Assembly (NCBI GenBank): GCA_012270795.1
Contig: JAAXHO010000215.1
Location: forward strand, 1-43,179
From: Candidatus Poribacteria bacterium
Lineage (GTDB): Bacteria > Poribacteria > WGA-4E > WGA-3G
Reading direction: 5' to 3'
DNA length: 43,179 bases
Shown: piece after piece, positions 32,908 to 41,194 of the stretch
Numbering within the stretch: the stretch's first letter is position 1
Layout: each line of letters opens with the position of its first letter
The notes under the pieces: generated by a model
Told to the model about the DNA's origin: nothing
The model's input: only the letters and a program-made list of their open reading frames with translations
The model's database searches: none
Position numbers and translations under genes: made by a program

Positions 32908-33648
32908 ATGCGAGATGAAGATTTACAAGCACCCGATTCACTTCAAACCCCTCATATCTGTGAAGGTGGAAACCTTGACTGCGGTTCTGGACTTCTGTTG
33001 TTGATTCGCAAATCTATGGAGGAGGTCCCAGATGGTGACGTGCTTGAGATTCGCAGTACTGAGATTAGCGTCAAAGAGGACCTGCCAGCATGGTGTAGAA
33101 TGACCGAAAACCCCTACCTCGGATGGCGACCTGCCCTTGAACATAACAAGTACTTCGTACAACGTGGGGAAGCAGAACAGGACGCTGATGCTGCTTATGC
33201 ACAAGCGCGAGATTACAAGTGGCAAACACGTATCCATTGGGATGGTGGTTTGCAAGCGAAGGTTTTCTGCAGAAATCATTCATGGTTTGTGGGACAACCT
33301 GCAAGTTTTGATGTGCGCGATGCCGCCCCCAGTGCTGTGGAGTACGTGCTTGGTGCGCTTGGTGCATGTTTAGCAATGGGTTTCCAGATTCGCGCATCAC
33401 AACAAAAGATTGAGATTGATGAGTTGGAAATTTCTCTGAGTGGTCAGATTGACAATATCTTTGTCTTTCTCGGCACGGAAGAAGGTGGACATAGCGGGTT
33501 TAAAGCGGTGAGTGGCACAATCTATGTCGCATCCGATGCAGATGACGAGGTATTAGAACAGCTTTGGGAGGAAACCCTCGCCGCCTCACCCGTGACAAAT
33601 ACACTGACGCAAAATGTTGATATTTATGTTGACCTGCGCGTGGTGTAA
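32908..33648 (+). CDS. TusA-OsmC fusion protein
   Basis: The start is placed at the ATG at 32908, giving 246 residues. The frame is open to 32746, but that extension is AT-rich with no family features. The N-terminal TusA-like domain (about 1-80) has ICEGGNLDCGSGLLLLIRKS with a Cys at the expected place, and DLPAWCRMTENPYLGW. The C-terminal OsmC domain (about 105-246) has FDVRDAAPSAVEYVLGALGA and then CLAMGF, with the reactive Cys, and GQIDNIFVFLG. OsmC proteins reduce organic peroxides or handle persulfides. The fusion points to a sulfur-relay or redox role. The second OsmC Cys near the N-terminus is not evident. Confidence 0.75.
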   Translation: MRDEDLQAPDSLQTPHICEGGNLDCGSGLLLLIRKSMEEVPDGDVLEIRSTEISVKEDLPAWCRMTENPYLGWRPALEHNKYFVQRGEAEQDADAAYAQARDYKWQTRIHWDGGLQAKVFCRNHSWFVGQPASFDVRDAAPSAVEYVLGALGACLAMGFQIRASQQKIEIDELEISLSGQIDNIFVFLGTEEGGHSGFKAVSGTIYVASDADDEVLEQLWEETLAASPVTNTLTQNVDIYVDLRVV

Positions 33649-33676
33649 AATCAGAATTGACACAGGAGGAACGATT

Positions 33677-33895
33677 ATGACACAGCTACTTGAAAAAGCA
33701 CTCAACGAAATATATAAACTACCTCTCGAAAAACAGGATGCCATCGCTGCTATAATCCTTGAAGAATTGGAAGATGAACAACGATGGGATAAGGCTTTTG
33801 CCGAATCCCAAGATCAACTCGCTCAACTTTCTCAAAAAGTGCGTGCTGACATTAAGGCTGGTCGTGTGAAAAATATGGGAATTGATGAATTGTGA
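33677..33895 (+). CDS. Antitoxin-like protein of a type II toxin-antitoxin pair
   Basis: The protein has 72 residues. The ATG at 33677 follows CAGGAGGAACGATT. It reads TQLLEKALNEIYKLPLEKQD then AIAAIILEELEDE, a layout common in small antitoxins paired with RelE-like toxins, and the C-terminus is charged. Its stop overlaps the GTG start of the next gene by four bases (GTGA). Direct repression of its own promoter is usual for the class but not visible here. Confidence 0.75.
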   Translation: MTQLLEKALNEIYKLPLEKQDAIAAIILEELEDEQRWDKAFAESQDQLAQLSQKVRADIKAGRVKNMGIDEL

Positions 33896-34161
33896 CTTCA
33901 TATTTAACGAAGGATTTCACCAAAAATTTTCAAAGATTGCCAGAAGGTATTAAAGAAAAAGCTCGTAAGAACTACCGTCTTTGGAAAGCAGCCAATAATC
34001 ACCCAAGTCTTTATTTTAAACGTGTACATACAAGAGAACCAATTTATTCAGTCAGAATTGGAAACGATTGGTGGGCATTGGGATTACGTGAAGATAGTGG
34101 AATTTATTGGTTTTGGGTAGGTCCACACGCGGAATATGAGAAATTGCTAAAACAACTTTGA
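33892..34161 (+). CDS. RelE/ParE-like toxin-like protein
   Basis: The protein has 89 residues with a GTG start overlapping the antitoxin stop. YLTKDFTKNFQRLPEGIKEK, KAANNHPSLYFKRVHTREPIYSVRIG and WWALGLREDSGIYWFWVG follow the RelE/ParE/HigB fold, with Arg and Lys in the central strands. RelE-like toxins cut mRNA on the ribosome and ParE-like ones act on gyrase; I cannot choose. It appears intact. Confidence 0.75.
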   Translation: MTSYLTKDFTKNFQRLPEGIKEKARKNYRLWKAANNHPSLYFKRVHTREPIYSVRIGNDWWALGLREDSGIYWFWVGPHAEYEKLLKQL

Positions 34162-34348
34162 TCTTAAATTATTGTCTCATTAACACAATTTGAAAAAACC
34201 ACAGAATTAACAGAATATGTATAGCTGATATTTCTCAATGTTTTTGATATTTCAATGTTTATCTGTGTTTCAAGCGGCCCCATATTTTGTAATAGACCAA
34301 ACAATATTGACATCTACTATTGATGCAGGCTTCAATGGAGATTTAGTT

Positions 34349-34564
34349 ATGAAAAAAGAACAGATTGTTTCGCGCAACCCAAAAATAATGAACGGTGCCT
34401 TAGTTTTCGCGGGGACCCGTGTCCCAGTTGAGATATTGATTCAACATCTGACTGCAGGCGATTCACTAAAAAAATTCCTTAACGATTTTCCGACCGTATC
34501 TCATGAGCAAGTTGTTGCGTACCTAAAGATGACTTTAGAGGTTGCCGATGCGCGTGTTGCTTGA
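34349..34564 (+). CDS. DUF433 antitoxin-like protein
   Basis: The protein has 71 residues from the ATG at 34349, after AATGGAGATTTAGTT; a longer frame upstream lacks support. DUF433 features are IVSRNPKIMNGALVFAGTRV and PVEILIQHLTAGDSLKKFLN plus DFPTVSHEQVVAYLKM, a winged-helix-like DNA-binding domain. Such proteins pair with DUF5615 PIN-like toxins, and a remnant of one follows with a 17-base overlap. Since the toxin is cut short, the antitoxin may be free of its partner. Confidence 0.8.
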   Translation: MKKEQIVSRNPKIMNGALVFAGTRVPVEILIQHLTAGDSLKKFLNDFPTVSHEQVVAYLKMTLEVADARVA

Positions 34565-34640
34565 TGAAAATCTTTCACATCAACTACAAAAATTTTTTGT
34601 GGACGATATTTCTATTGATACCTGTTTTCAAGGTATATAA
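34548..34640 (+). pseudogene. Truncated DUF5615 PIN-like toxin
   Basis: The ATG lies inside the end of the DUF433 gene. The frame reads MRVLLDENLSHQLQKFFVDD then ISIDTCFQGI and stops after 30 residues. The first part matches the DUF5615 N-terminus, including the conserved Asp-Glu-Asn. Complete members have about 110 residues, so most of the PIN-like catalytic core is missing. Confidence 0.65.
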
Positions 34641-34652
34641 GGAAACATTGTA

Positions 34653-34864
34653 ATGACGAAGTACGAATATAAGACTATCAGAATTAGTCAAAAAGGATAG
34701 GGCATTAAGTCCAGAAAGATTCCTGACCTTGAAAGCACGCTTAATCGCGAAGGAAAGAAGGTTGGAGATTATGTAAGGTTATTCAACCTTCAGGAGCTTT
34801 TGGGGAATCAACCGCTGCGATTATAGTTTTTGAAAGAGAGTTAATAGAATCAACAGGTAAATAA
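34653..34864 (+). pseudogene. DUF4177-like pseudogene
   Basis: The frame starts MTKYEYKTIRISQKG, then meets TAG at 34698-34700. Reading through gives GIKSRKIPDLESTLNREGK. One base must be added near 34757 to continue as EGWRLCKVIQPSGAFGESTA and AIIVFERELIE. Together these follow the DUF4177 pattern of about 70 residues. A stop codon plus a shift argues for real decay here rather than a single sequencing slip. Confidence 0.6.
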
Positions 34865-34884
34865 AAGTAAAGGAGAACTAAACA

Positions 34885-36051
34885 ATGAACAATTTACCCC
34901 AATTCCCCGTAACCGTCGTCGGCAGCATGCCACGATACAAAACAGTATCACGGGCATTACGAGACAAACAAAGAGGACGTATCACCGATGAAGAGTTTGA
35001 TACGATTGCGGATGAAGCAGTAATTGAAAGCCTCAAATTACAAGAAGAAAACGGAGTAGACATCGTCAGTGATGGAGAACAACGACGAGACAACTTCTAT
35101 TCCTTCATCACAGGTTGTATTGACGGTATCAGACTCATGACACTTGCAGGAATGCTTGACTATGTAGAAGACAAAGCCGCATTTGAACAACTACTCAACG
35201 CACTTGACGTGCCAGCATTTGCACTAAAAAATCCGGTCGTTGATGGCAAACTAAAACGCACAACACCGCTTGTCCTGAACGACTACCTGTTTCTCAAAAA
35301 ACACACAACAAAACCTATCAAAGTGACCCTCCCCGGTCCCTACCTCCTGACCCGTTCAATGTGGGTAAAGAAACTCTCTTATGAATTTTACCCCGACAAA
35401 GAATCACTTGGTGATGATGTTGTCGCAATACTACGCCAAGAATTGCACGATTTACAAGAAGCAGGCTGCGAATTTGTGCAATTTGATGAACCCGTACTCA
35501 CCGAAGTTGCATTTACAGGACCGCATGAAACCCACACCTTTATGTGTGCTGCCCTTTCAGAAAAAAGCAGCCCAGAGGAAGAACTCAATTTCGCTGTGGA
35601 ACTGATGAATCGCGTCGTTGCAGGTATTGATAACAACATCAAAACCGCACTTCATGTCTGCCGTGGCAACTGGAGTCAACAAGAAGATGTCCTACTTCGC
35701 GGTTCTTACGACCTCCTAATACCCTATTTTAGTAAGATGAATATTAATCAATTTGTGTTAGAATATGCTACAGAACGTGCAGGGAGTACCGAAGTGCTGA
35801 GTGAGTTGCCATCTGACAAAGAGATCGGACTTGGTGTAGTAGACCCGCGCACCACAAACATAGAACCTGTTGATTTTATCTTAGATAAAGTGCGACCACT
35901 TCTAAAACATCGCAAACCGGAACAGATATATCTCAACCCAGATTGTGGCTTCGGAACTTTTGCTGATCGGCCCGTAAATACAATAGATATTGCAGCACAA
36001 AAAATGCATACGATATACAAAGCCGCAGAGATATTAAGATCAGAAATTTAG
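34885..36051 (+). CDS. Cobalamin-independent methionine synthase C-terminal-like methyltransferase
   Basis: The protein has 388 residues. The ATG follows AAAGGAGAACTAAACA. It corresponds to the catalytic barrel of MetE without the N-terminal half. FPVTVVGSMPRYKTVSRALR opens the barrel. VDIVSDGEQRRDNFYSF is near the substrate site. Zinc ligands are expected in ALHVCRGNW and in LNPDCGFGTF, with a Glu in FVLEYATERAG. Such stand-alone forms use varied methyl donors, including simple methylated compounds, so methionine synthesis is not certain. Confidence 0.85.
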   Translation: MNNLPQFPVTVVGSMPRYKTVSRALRDKQRGRITDEEFDTIADEAVIESLKLQEENGVDIVSDGEQRRDNFYSFITGCIDGIRLMTLAGMLDYVEDKAAFEQLLNALDVPAFALKNPVVDGKLKRTTPLVLNDYLFLKKHTTKPIKVTLPGPYLLTRSMWVKKLSYEFYPDKESLGDDVVAILRQELHDLQEAGCEFVQFDEPVLTEVAFTGPHETHTFMCAALSEKSSPEEELNFAVELMNRVVAGIDNNIKTALHVCRGNWSQQEDVLLRGSYDLLIPYFSKMNINQFVLEYATERAGSTEVLSELPSDKEIGLGVVDPRTTNIEPVDFILDKVRPLLKHRKPEQIYLNPDCGFGTFADRPVNTIDIAAQKMHTIYKAAEILRSEI

Positions 36052-36154
36052 TGTGATGTGAACTTTTTACTATCTTTTTACGTTCATGTTACTCAATTGA
36101 GTTAGGGTGTGTAAATATTTTGTTACTTGTTTGTTTACGGATTACACCTCTTCT

Positions 36155-36230
36155 GTAGGAGCGACCTCCAAATCAACGGTATGAATACCTTTTGGTATTC
36201 CCCGGGTCGCGACCAGGAGATCGCTCCTAC
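36155..36230. repeat. Palindrome A with a reverse-oriented mini-element
   Basis: GTAGGAGCGACCTCC and GATCGCTCCTAC arms enclose the mini-element at 36169-36206. Outer arms CACCTCTTCT and AGAAGAGGTG extend it. It occupies the gap between the methyltransferase and DUF4432 genes. Confidence 0.8.
36169..36206 (-). mobile_element. 38-bp hairpin mini-element, copy 6 (reverse)
   Basis: It reads CAAATCAACGGTATGAATAC, then CTTTTGGTATTCCCCGGG. The stem on the forward sense is GAATACC/GGTATTC, with paired changes relative to GAATGCC/GGCATTC. Confidence 0.85.
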
Positions 36231-36346
36231 AGAAGAGGTGGATAATTCTTTCAATAATTCACCATAATACTGTTTGAATTTTCTTTGAGAACATGCTATA
36301 ATGCCGAAAAAATCAAAAATACTTATTCTGATTCACATATCTCAAA

Positions 36347-37453
36347 GTGAAGGAGAACGATGAATTGATACATCTTTATGGAGAAGAATATGATAGAATA
36401 CAATTACTTCGTCACTTGGGGGATATTTCCCAAGTAGCTGAAGCGAAGGTTTACCAACTCAATGACGGGAATGAAAAAGGAACAGATGCAATCGGTTTTC
36501 GAACAGGTTCAGGGTTAAACTTCACTGTGCTACCGAATAGGGGTTTGGATATTTCTTATGCAGATTACAATGGAAGCCCACTCTGTTGGCGTTCAGGGAC
36601 AGGTGATGTAGAAGCATCTCATTACGAACCCCAAGGACTCGGATGGTTACGGGGTTTTTATGGTGGTTTGCTGACAACCTGTGGCATGACGCAAGCTGGT
36701 TCACCTAACGTTGATGGTGATGTTGAACTCGGAATCCATGGTAGAGTGTCACACATACCTGCAAAAAATGTATGGGTTGATACCCGTTGGGAAGGCAACC
36801 GATACATCCTATGGGTACAAGGAAAGGTCACAGAAATCACGGCATTGGGTGAGCATTTGTGTCGCACACGCCGCATCTGGACAGAATTAGGATCAAACAA
36901 AATACATATTGAAGACATCATAGAAAACCTCGGATATCAGGATTGTCCACACATGTATCTGTTTCATATAAATATAGGTTTCCCAATACTGGCAGATGGC
37001 AGCGAGTTTCTTTCGCCTTCTACTCAAGTAACGCCAAGAGACGAACATGCAAAAAACAACTTAACTAACTACAACTTTGGTGAACCGCCTACCGTTGATT
37101 TTGAGGAACAGGTCTATTACCACAAAATGGTCCCTGATGTTGACAACCACATTCGTGTCGCACTTGTAAATAGGAATTTTAATAACGGTCAAGGAATCGG
37201 TATTGCCGTACGTTACCACAAGACACAATTTCCGAATTTTGTCCAGTGGAAAATGTGTTGTCAGGGTGCTTATGTAATGGGTTTAGAACCATCTAACTGC
37301 AAAGTTGAAGGTAGAGCGTCAGAAAGAGAAAGCGGAACTTTACAACATATTGAACCCGGCGGTCGTCGTCATTATGAAGTGGAAATTAGTGTGTTGACAT
37401 CTATAGATGAGATTAACGCACTTCAAGAAAGAATTACGAAAACGTCTAATTAA
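36347..37453 (+). CDS. DUF4432 aldose-1-epimerase-like protein
   Basis: The open frame starts with a GTG at 36347 (368 residues). But a good site, AAGGAG, precedes an ATG at 36360 that reads only Met-Asn-stop; adding one A would give Met-Lys-Leu-Ile-His and join the frame. The true start is therefore uncertain by four residues. The fold is the galactose-mutarotase type of DUF4432: FTVLPNRGLDISYADYNGSP, LLTTCGMTQAG, LGIHGRVSHIPAKNV, IHIEDIIENLG, LFHINIGFPIL and MGLEPSNCKVEGRA. Such proteins bind or epimerise sugars; the substrate is unknown. Confidence 0.85.
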   Translation: MKENDELIHLYGEEYDRIQLLRHLGDISQVAEAKVYQLNDGNEKGTDAIGFRTGSGLNFTVLPNRGLDISYADYNGSPLCWRSGTGDVEASHYEPQGLGWLRGFYGGLLTTCGMTQAGSPNVDGDVELGIHGRVSHIPAKNVWVDTRWEGNRYILWVQGKVTEITALGEHLCRTRRIWTELGSNKIHIEDIIENLGYQDCPHMYLFHINIGFPILADGSEFLSPSTQVTPRDEHAKNNLTNYNFGEPPTVDFEEQVYYHKMVPDVDNHIRVALVNRNFNNGQGIGIAVRYHKTQFPNFVQWKMCCQGAYVMGLEPSNCKVEGRASERESGTLQHIEPGGRRHYEVEISVLTSIDEINALQERITKTSN

Positions 37454-37493
37454 GACAATTAATCATAAGGTATAACAACTATAGGAGAATCCA

Positions 37494-39641
37494 ATGAAAA
37501 GGTATTTGCATTTAAACTTGGTCACTTGTGTTCTACTTACAATGTTAATTTTTGGAGCATGTGGAACAAAAGAAACTGTTGATACATCACAAACACAAAG
37601 TACTTTAGAAACAAAAGCAATTTTTTTGAATGATACTGAAACAGGAGACAAATTACATTCTCCAGAAGCAGAACTACGTGATAAACCGCGTCGTTCCCCA
37701 GAAGCAGAACTACGTGATAAACCGCGCCGTTCCCCAGAAGCAGAACTACGTGATAAACCACGTTCCCCTGAAGCAATTCAACATGTAAAACCACAATTCG
37801 AAGAAGCGGATGTGAAAGTAAGAACAAGTTTTGTTTCAGCTGATGTAAAGGTAGACACAAGTTCCGATCAACAAAAATCGGATCTCTTAAAAGAAAAAGT
37901 TGATTTACCTGATGGAAGTGTCTTAAATCTTATTCCTGAATCCACTATGGGACTCATCTATTGTCCCAGCTTGCTTGAGTTGAACGATAGAGTAAATAGG
38001 TTAGCCGAAGATCTGATGCCACAAGCTGGACCTGAACAAGAAGTTTTGGCTAAGATCTTAGCAGGCATGTTTAGTGCAGGATTTGAAAACCTGTCAGAGT
38101 TAGAGGAAATTGGTCTCGATTTGAACCAAGATTTTGCTGTCTTCCTAACAAGTTTAGACCCACCTAACCTTTCAGCAATAGTCCACTTAACTGATCCTGA
38201 TGCAATGAAAGATGTAATTGATGCAGAAGCTGAAGGGAGTGAACCCATAGAATATAATGGTGTCACATACTGGCATTCAGCTGAAGGTAGCGGGAGTTTC
38301 GCAATATTAGACAATACCCTTGTGTTTTCGCAGATGTCTGAGGTTTGTGAAAACGTCATTGATATCAAGAAAGGTACAAAAAACTCAATTGCACATAATG
38401 CCGACTTTTCTACATTACTTACAAAGATAGCAGATAAAAACGAACAGGTATATGCTTCATTTGATCTTGAATCCATCATAGCTCCGTTTAGCGCAGTGTT
38501 GTTAGAAGGTAAACAATCTATTATTGACGCAATGGAAAGTGATCCAGCATCTATGGCATCAGTTCCCATGTTTACAAAAATGTATGATAGTTTTCTCATG
38601 TTTGTTGAAGATATGAAATCTATCAGTTCTACCATTAAAGTTGATGGATCAGATGTTCTGCTTTCACTGGACCTTAGTTTCAAAAACGAAGGAAAGATGC
38701 AGGAAATTCTAAAAGGCATGAATCCAAAGGAGTTAACCCTCATTGATGAGTTGCCAAATAACGGCTTCATAAACGGTGCTTTTCAAGGTAAAACTTCAGT
38801 ATTGTTTGATTTAAACGCAGGATTGATGAAAGCACTTTTTGGCGAAAATGATGAACAGTCTCAAGACTATGAAAAGTTGTTCCAATCCATGAAGGAAATG
38901 TTTGAATCTGTCGGAGATGAATGGACCTTCTCTGTTAATTTTCGTAATAGTCTCATCCCAGACTATCTGGTGACCTATACAGTTGAGGATGAAGAAAAAA
39001 TTAAAACCTATTATGATGAGAAGTTATTAGAGCAACTACAGAATATGATGGCACTTATGAAAGAAACGATGGATGATTCACCTGAAGTAAAAATATATGA
39101 TGATGCTTATATGGGTGAGCCTATAATGCATAACGACGTTGAGATTAAGTCTTATATTTTTCCAAACTTTGGAACAGCATTCGGTGAAATTCCTGATGAA
39201 GTTGCCGCACTAATGCCGCAAGAATGGCAATGGTCTTATGCACTGTCTGAGGGTCGCCTCTATTTCTCAATCGGGGGCCCAGAACTAATTAAGTTAGCAC
39301 TTGATAGCAAAACTGAAAATGGAGACAGCCTTGCTGCAAACCTAAGCTATCAGAGACTCATTGAAGTGATGGGAAAAGATAATAACCTCTTAATGGGAAT
39401 CTCTCCTTTAACCGCTGCAAAGAGCATCATGAATTTGGCAGGAAGAGCTGACCCTAACGCAGCAGCACAAATGCAGATGATTATGGGTATGTTGATGGGA
39501 GTTCCTGAAAACTATAGCATCGGTTTTTCTGCAAAAGTTCAGGACGGTGGAATTGGTACAAAATTCCATATAGCCTTCGGGGACTACAAGCAGTTAATTC
39601 AAACGATGATGATGTTTTCCGGTATGGGACAGATGCAATAA
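37494..39641 (+). CDS. Large surface-type lipoprotein, family not recognised
   Basis: The protein has 715 residues. The ATG follows TATAGGAGAATCCA. The signal ends in LIFGACG, a lipobox with Cys at residue 23. A repeat region (residues 56-90) has three SPEAELRDKPRR units and one variant. The rest reads like DUF3352-type repeats: two related halves with FAVFLTSLDPPNLSAIVHLT, NTLVFSQMSEVC and then SYALSEGRLYFSIGGPELIK and GISPLTAAKSIM. These suggest a large alpha/beta exported domain. Proteins of this type are common in Planctomycetes-like genomes and have no known function. A terminator follows the stop. Confidence 0.75.
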   Translation: MKRYLHLNLVTCVLLTMLIFGACGTKETVDTSQTQSTLETKAIFLNDTETGDKLHSPEAELRDKPRRSPEAELRDKPRRSPEAELRDKPRSPEAIQHVKPQFEEADVKVRTSFVSADVKVDTSSDQQKSDLLKEKVDLPDGSVLNLIPESTMGLIYCPSLLELNDRVNRLAEDLMPQAGPEQEVLAKILAGMFSAGFENLSELEEIGLDLNQDFAVFLTSLDPPNLSAIVHLTDPDAMKDVIDAEAEGSEPIEYNGVTYWHSAEGSGSFAILDNTLVFSQMSEVCENVIDIKKGTKNSIAHNADFSTLLTKIADKNEQVYASFDLESIIAPFSAVLLEGKQSIIDAMESDPASMASVPMFTKMYDSFLMFVEDMKSISSTIKVDGSDVLLSLDLSFKNEGKMQEILKGMNPKELTLIDELPNNGFINGAFQGKTSVLFDLNAGLMKALFGENDEQSQDYEKLFQSMKEMFESVGDEWTFSVNFRNSLIPDYLVTYTVEDEEKIKTYYDEKLLEQLQNMMALMKETMDDSPEVKIYDDAYMGEPIMHNDVEIKSYIFPNFGTAFGEIPDEVAALMPQEWQWSYALSEGRLYFSIGGPELIKLALDSKTENGDSLAANLSYQRLIEVMGKDNNLLMGISPLTAAKSIMNLAGRADPNAAAQMQMIMGMLMGVPENYSIGFSAKVQDGGIGTKFHIAFGDYKQLIQTMMMFSGMGQMQ
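37659..37763 (+). repeat. 36-bp in-frame tandem repeat in the lipoprotein gene
   Basis: Two full 36-bp units and one 33-bp unit, starting TCCCCAGAAGCAGAACTACG, encode SPEAELRDKPRR. They differ at only a few bases. The length is a multiple of three, so the number of units can change without breaking the frame. Confidence 0.9.
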
Positions 39642-39649
39642 AACTGAGG

Positions 39650-39683
39650 ACTCGTCCACAACTTGATTGTGGACGAGTTTTTT
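39650..39683 (+). terminator. Rho-independent terminator
   Basis: ACTCGTCCACAA pairs with TTGTGGACGAGT around CTTGA, then a run of six T. It lies nine bases after the lipoprotein stop and would end that transcript. Confidence 0.9.
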
Positions 39684-39722
39684 ATTTAACTTTTTCGATG
39701 TTTATGGTATCATACAAAAATT

Positions 39723-39823
39723 ATACCGCTTCTAATATATTATGTCTCATTAGCTGCGGAGATCCGGTAGGAGCGACCTCCCGGTCGCGACCGGAATGAG
39801 ACAGTATTTCTTAGAATTGGTAT
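39723..39823. repeat. M1-type shell with half of palindrome A
   Basis: The ends are ATACCGCTTCTAATAT and TTAGAATTGGTAT, with TCTCATTA inner arm. The core has only the left half (GGTAGGAGCGACC then GGTCGCGACC), so the right arm has been lost. No mini-element is present. Confidence 0.65.
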
Positions 39824-39921
39824 TACTTGCGGAAGTGCGTGATTGAGAGGGACCGTCCACTTCTGCATCGTTATTTAGGCAAAACCCTCTTAGAGAATAT
39901 TATTTACCTAAGGAGGAAAGT

Positions 39922-40173
39922 ATGAAAAATCAGAAATATCAACACTTTTTTGGGTTGGGAATCGCGTTTTTGCTAATTTTTGCTTCATTCGCGATCGCTG
40001 ATACCACCGAAGAAACCACAGAAACTGCTGAAGCAGAAGCACCGAAGAAAAGCCCCATAAAAATCGGCGGGGCAATGCGGGCAAATTACGTATACGGCAC
40101 TTATACAGATGGCAGAGGGGATGATAATGGCGATGTCGATCTTGAGATTCTCCGTGTCAATTGCCGACCTTGA
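39922..40173 (+). pseudogene. Outer-membrane porin, N-terminal fragment before a frameshift
   Basis: The ATG follows CTAAGGAGGAAAGT. A signal peptide (residues 1-26, ending FAIA) leads to an acidic spacer and the first beta strands, IKIGGAMRANYVYGTYTDG and GDVDLEILRVN. The frame then runs out as CRP. Removing one T at 40161-40162 gives ILRVN-ADLDFHNII and joins the next fragment. This is a one-base gain, unlike the other shifts in the window. The full protein would have about 411 residues. Confidence 0.75.
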
Positions 40174-41158
40174 CTTTCATAACATCATTGGGAGACTGGA
40201 ATACCGTTGGTATCCAAGGTGGTTCGGATACTCCAGTGGTTATAGTATGATACACACTGCATGGTTAGGGTATAATTTCGAAGATGTAGGCACACTCAAA
40301 GTAGGAATTGTTCGAGTTCCATTCGGTCCGACCGCCTACGGTGTTTCCACAAGCTGGTTTTTTGACCAGCATTTTTATGTTGGACTTGCAGACGATATGG
40401 ACTTAGGAGTCAGATGGAATGGCAATTATGGTAAGTTGAATCTTGACGCAGCTTACTATTTACAAAGTGAATTTCAAACCGACGGGTCAAGTCTCAACAG
40501 TTCTCGATACGCTTATGACGTTGTAAAACGTAAAGTTGAGGACGATGAACACGGATATGATGAGCAACATCAATTTAACCTCCGTGCAATCTACGCAGTT
40601 GAAAATATCGCTGACGTAGGTGTGTCGCTTCAATACGGGTTACTCAAAGCAACAAATGTGGGGGACGATGAGAGCGGAAGTCACTACGCTCTTTCCGCAC
40701 ACATGAAAAACTCGTATGCCAACTTTACGCTCTTTTCACAGTTCTCCTATTACGCCCATAATATCGCTGACGAAACGCCTTGGGGCACAGGTGACACGAT
40801 TCTCATGGGAGCTTACGATTACGCTTCCCCCGTTGCTTCAAACGGAATGATACCCGCGATATCGCTGCGGTACAACGGTATAGATACGTCAAGTATCTCC
40901 TGGCTTGACAGTGTCACACCTTATGTGGAATGGAGCTCTATCATTAAAACAGTTGAGGAATATAACCCAAGCACTCTCGTAACAATCGGGGCAAGTTGGA
41001 CGCTCTATGGCGCACTATATGTCTATAGTGATTTTGCACTTTCTGATGGCAATCCCTTTGTTGGGAACGATGGGGCTGGTGATCTGGCTGCAAACGAAGA
41101 AACCGATGAGAAAAAGCAGAATTGGCGACTAAACCTTAACTTCGGTTACTATTTCTAA
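40109..41158 (+). pseudogene. Outer-membrane porin, main body after the frameshift
   Basis: True coding in this frame begins at 40163; residues before ADLDF are out of frame. It has alternating beta strands such as HTAWLGYNFEDVGTLKVGIV, RVPFGPTAYGVSTSWFFDQH and NLRAIYAVENIADVGVSLQY, and it ends NLNFGYYF with the C-terminal aromatic typical of outer-membrane barrels. It is similar in style to carbohydrate- or phosphate-selective porins. The transporter gene for betaine-like solutes follows 36 bases later, so the pair may bring in an osmolyte across both membranes. Confidence 0.75.
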
Positions 41159-41194
41159 TTGATTCACCCACCTTGCAAAAAGGAGAAACTTGAA

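Noticed and set aside
37958-38770. Minus-strand open frame of about 270 codons inside the lipoprotein gene
   Set aside because: It is fully antisense to a gene with ribosome binding site, lipobox and terminator. Its composition is Ser-rich, as expected from a shadow frame.
348-39823. Dispersed palindromes as a CRISPR array
   Set aside because: They are scattered, differ in core, and are flanked by terminal inverted repeats and target duplications. No Cas gene is present.
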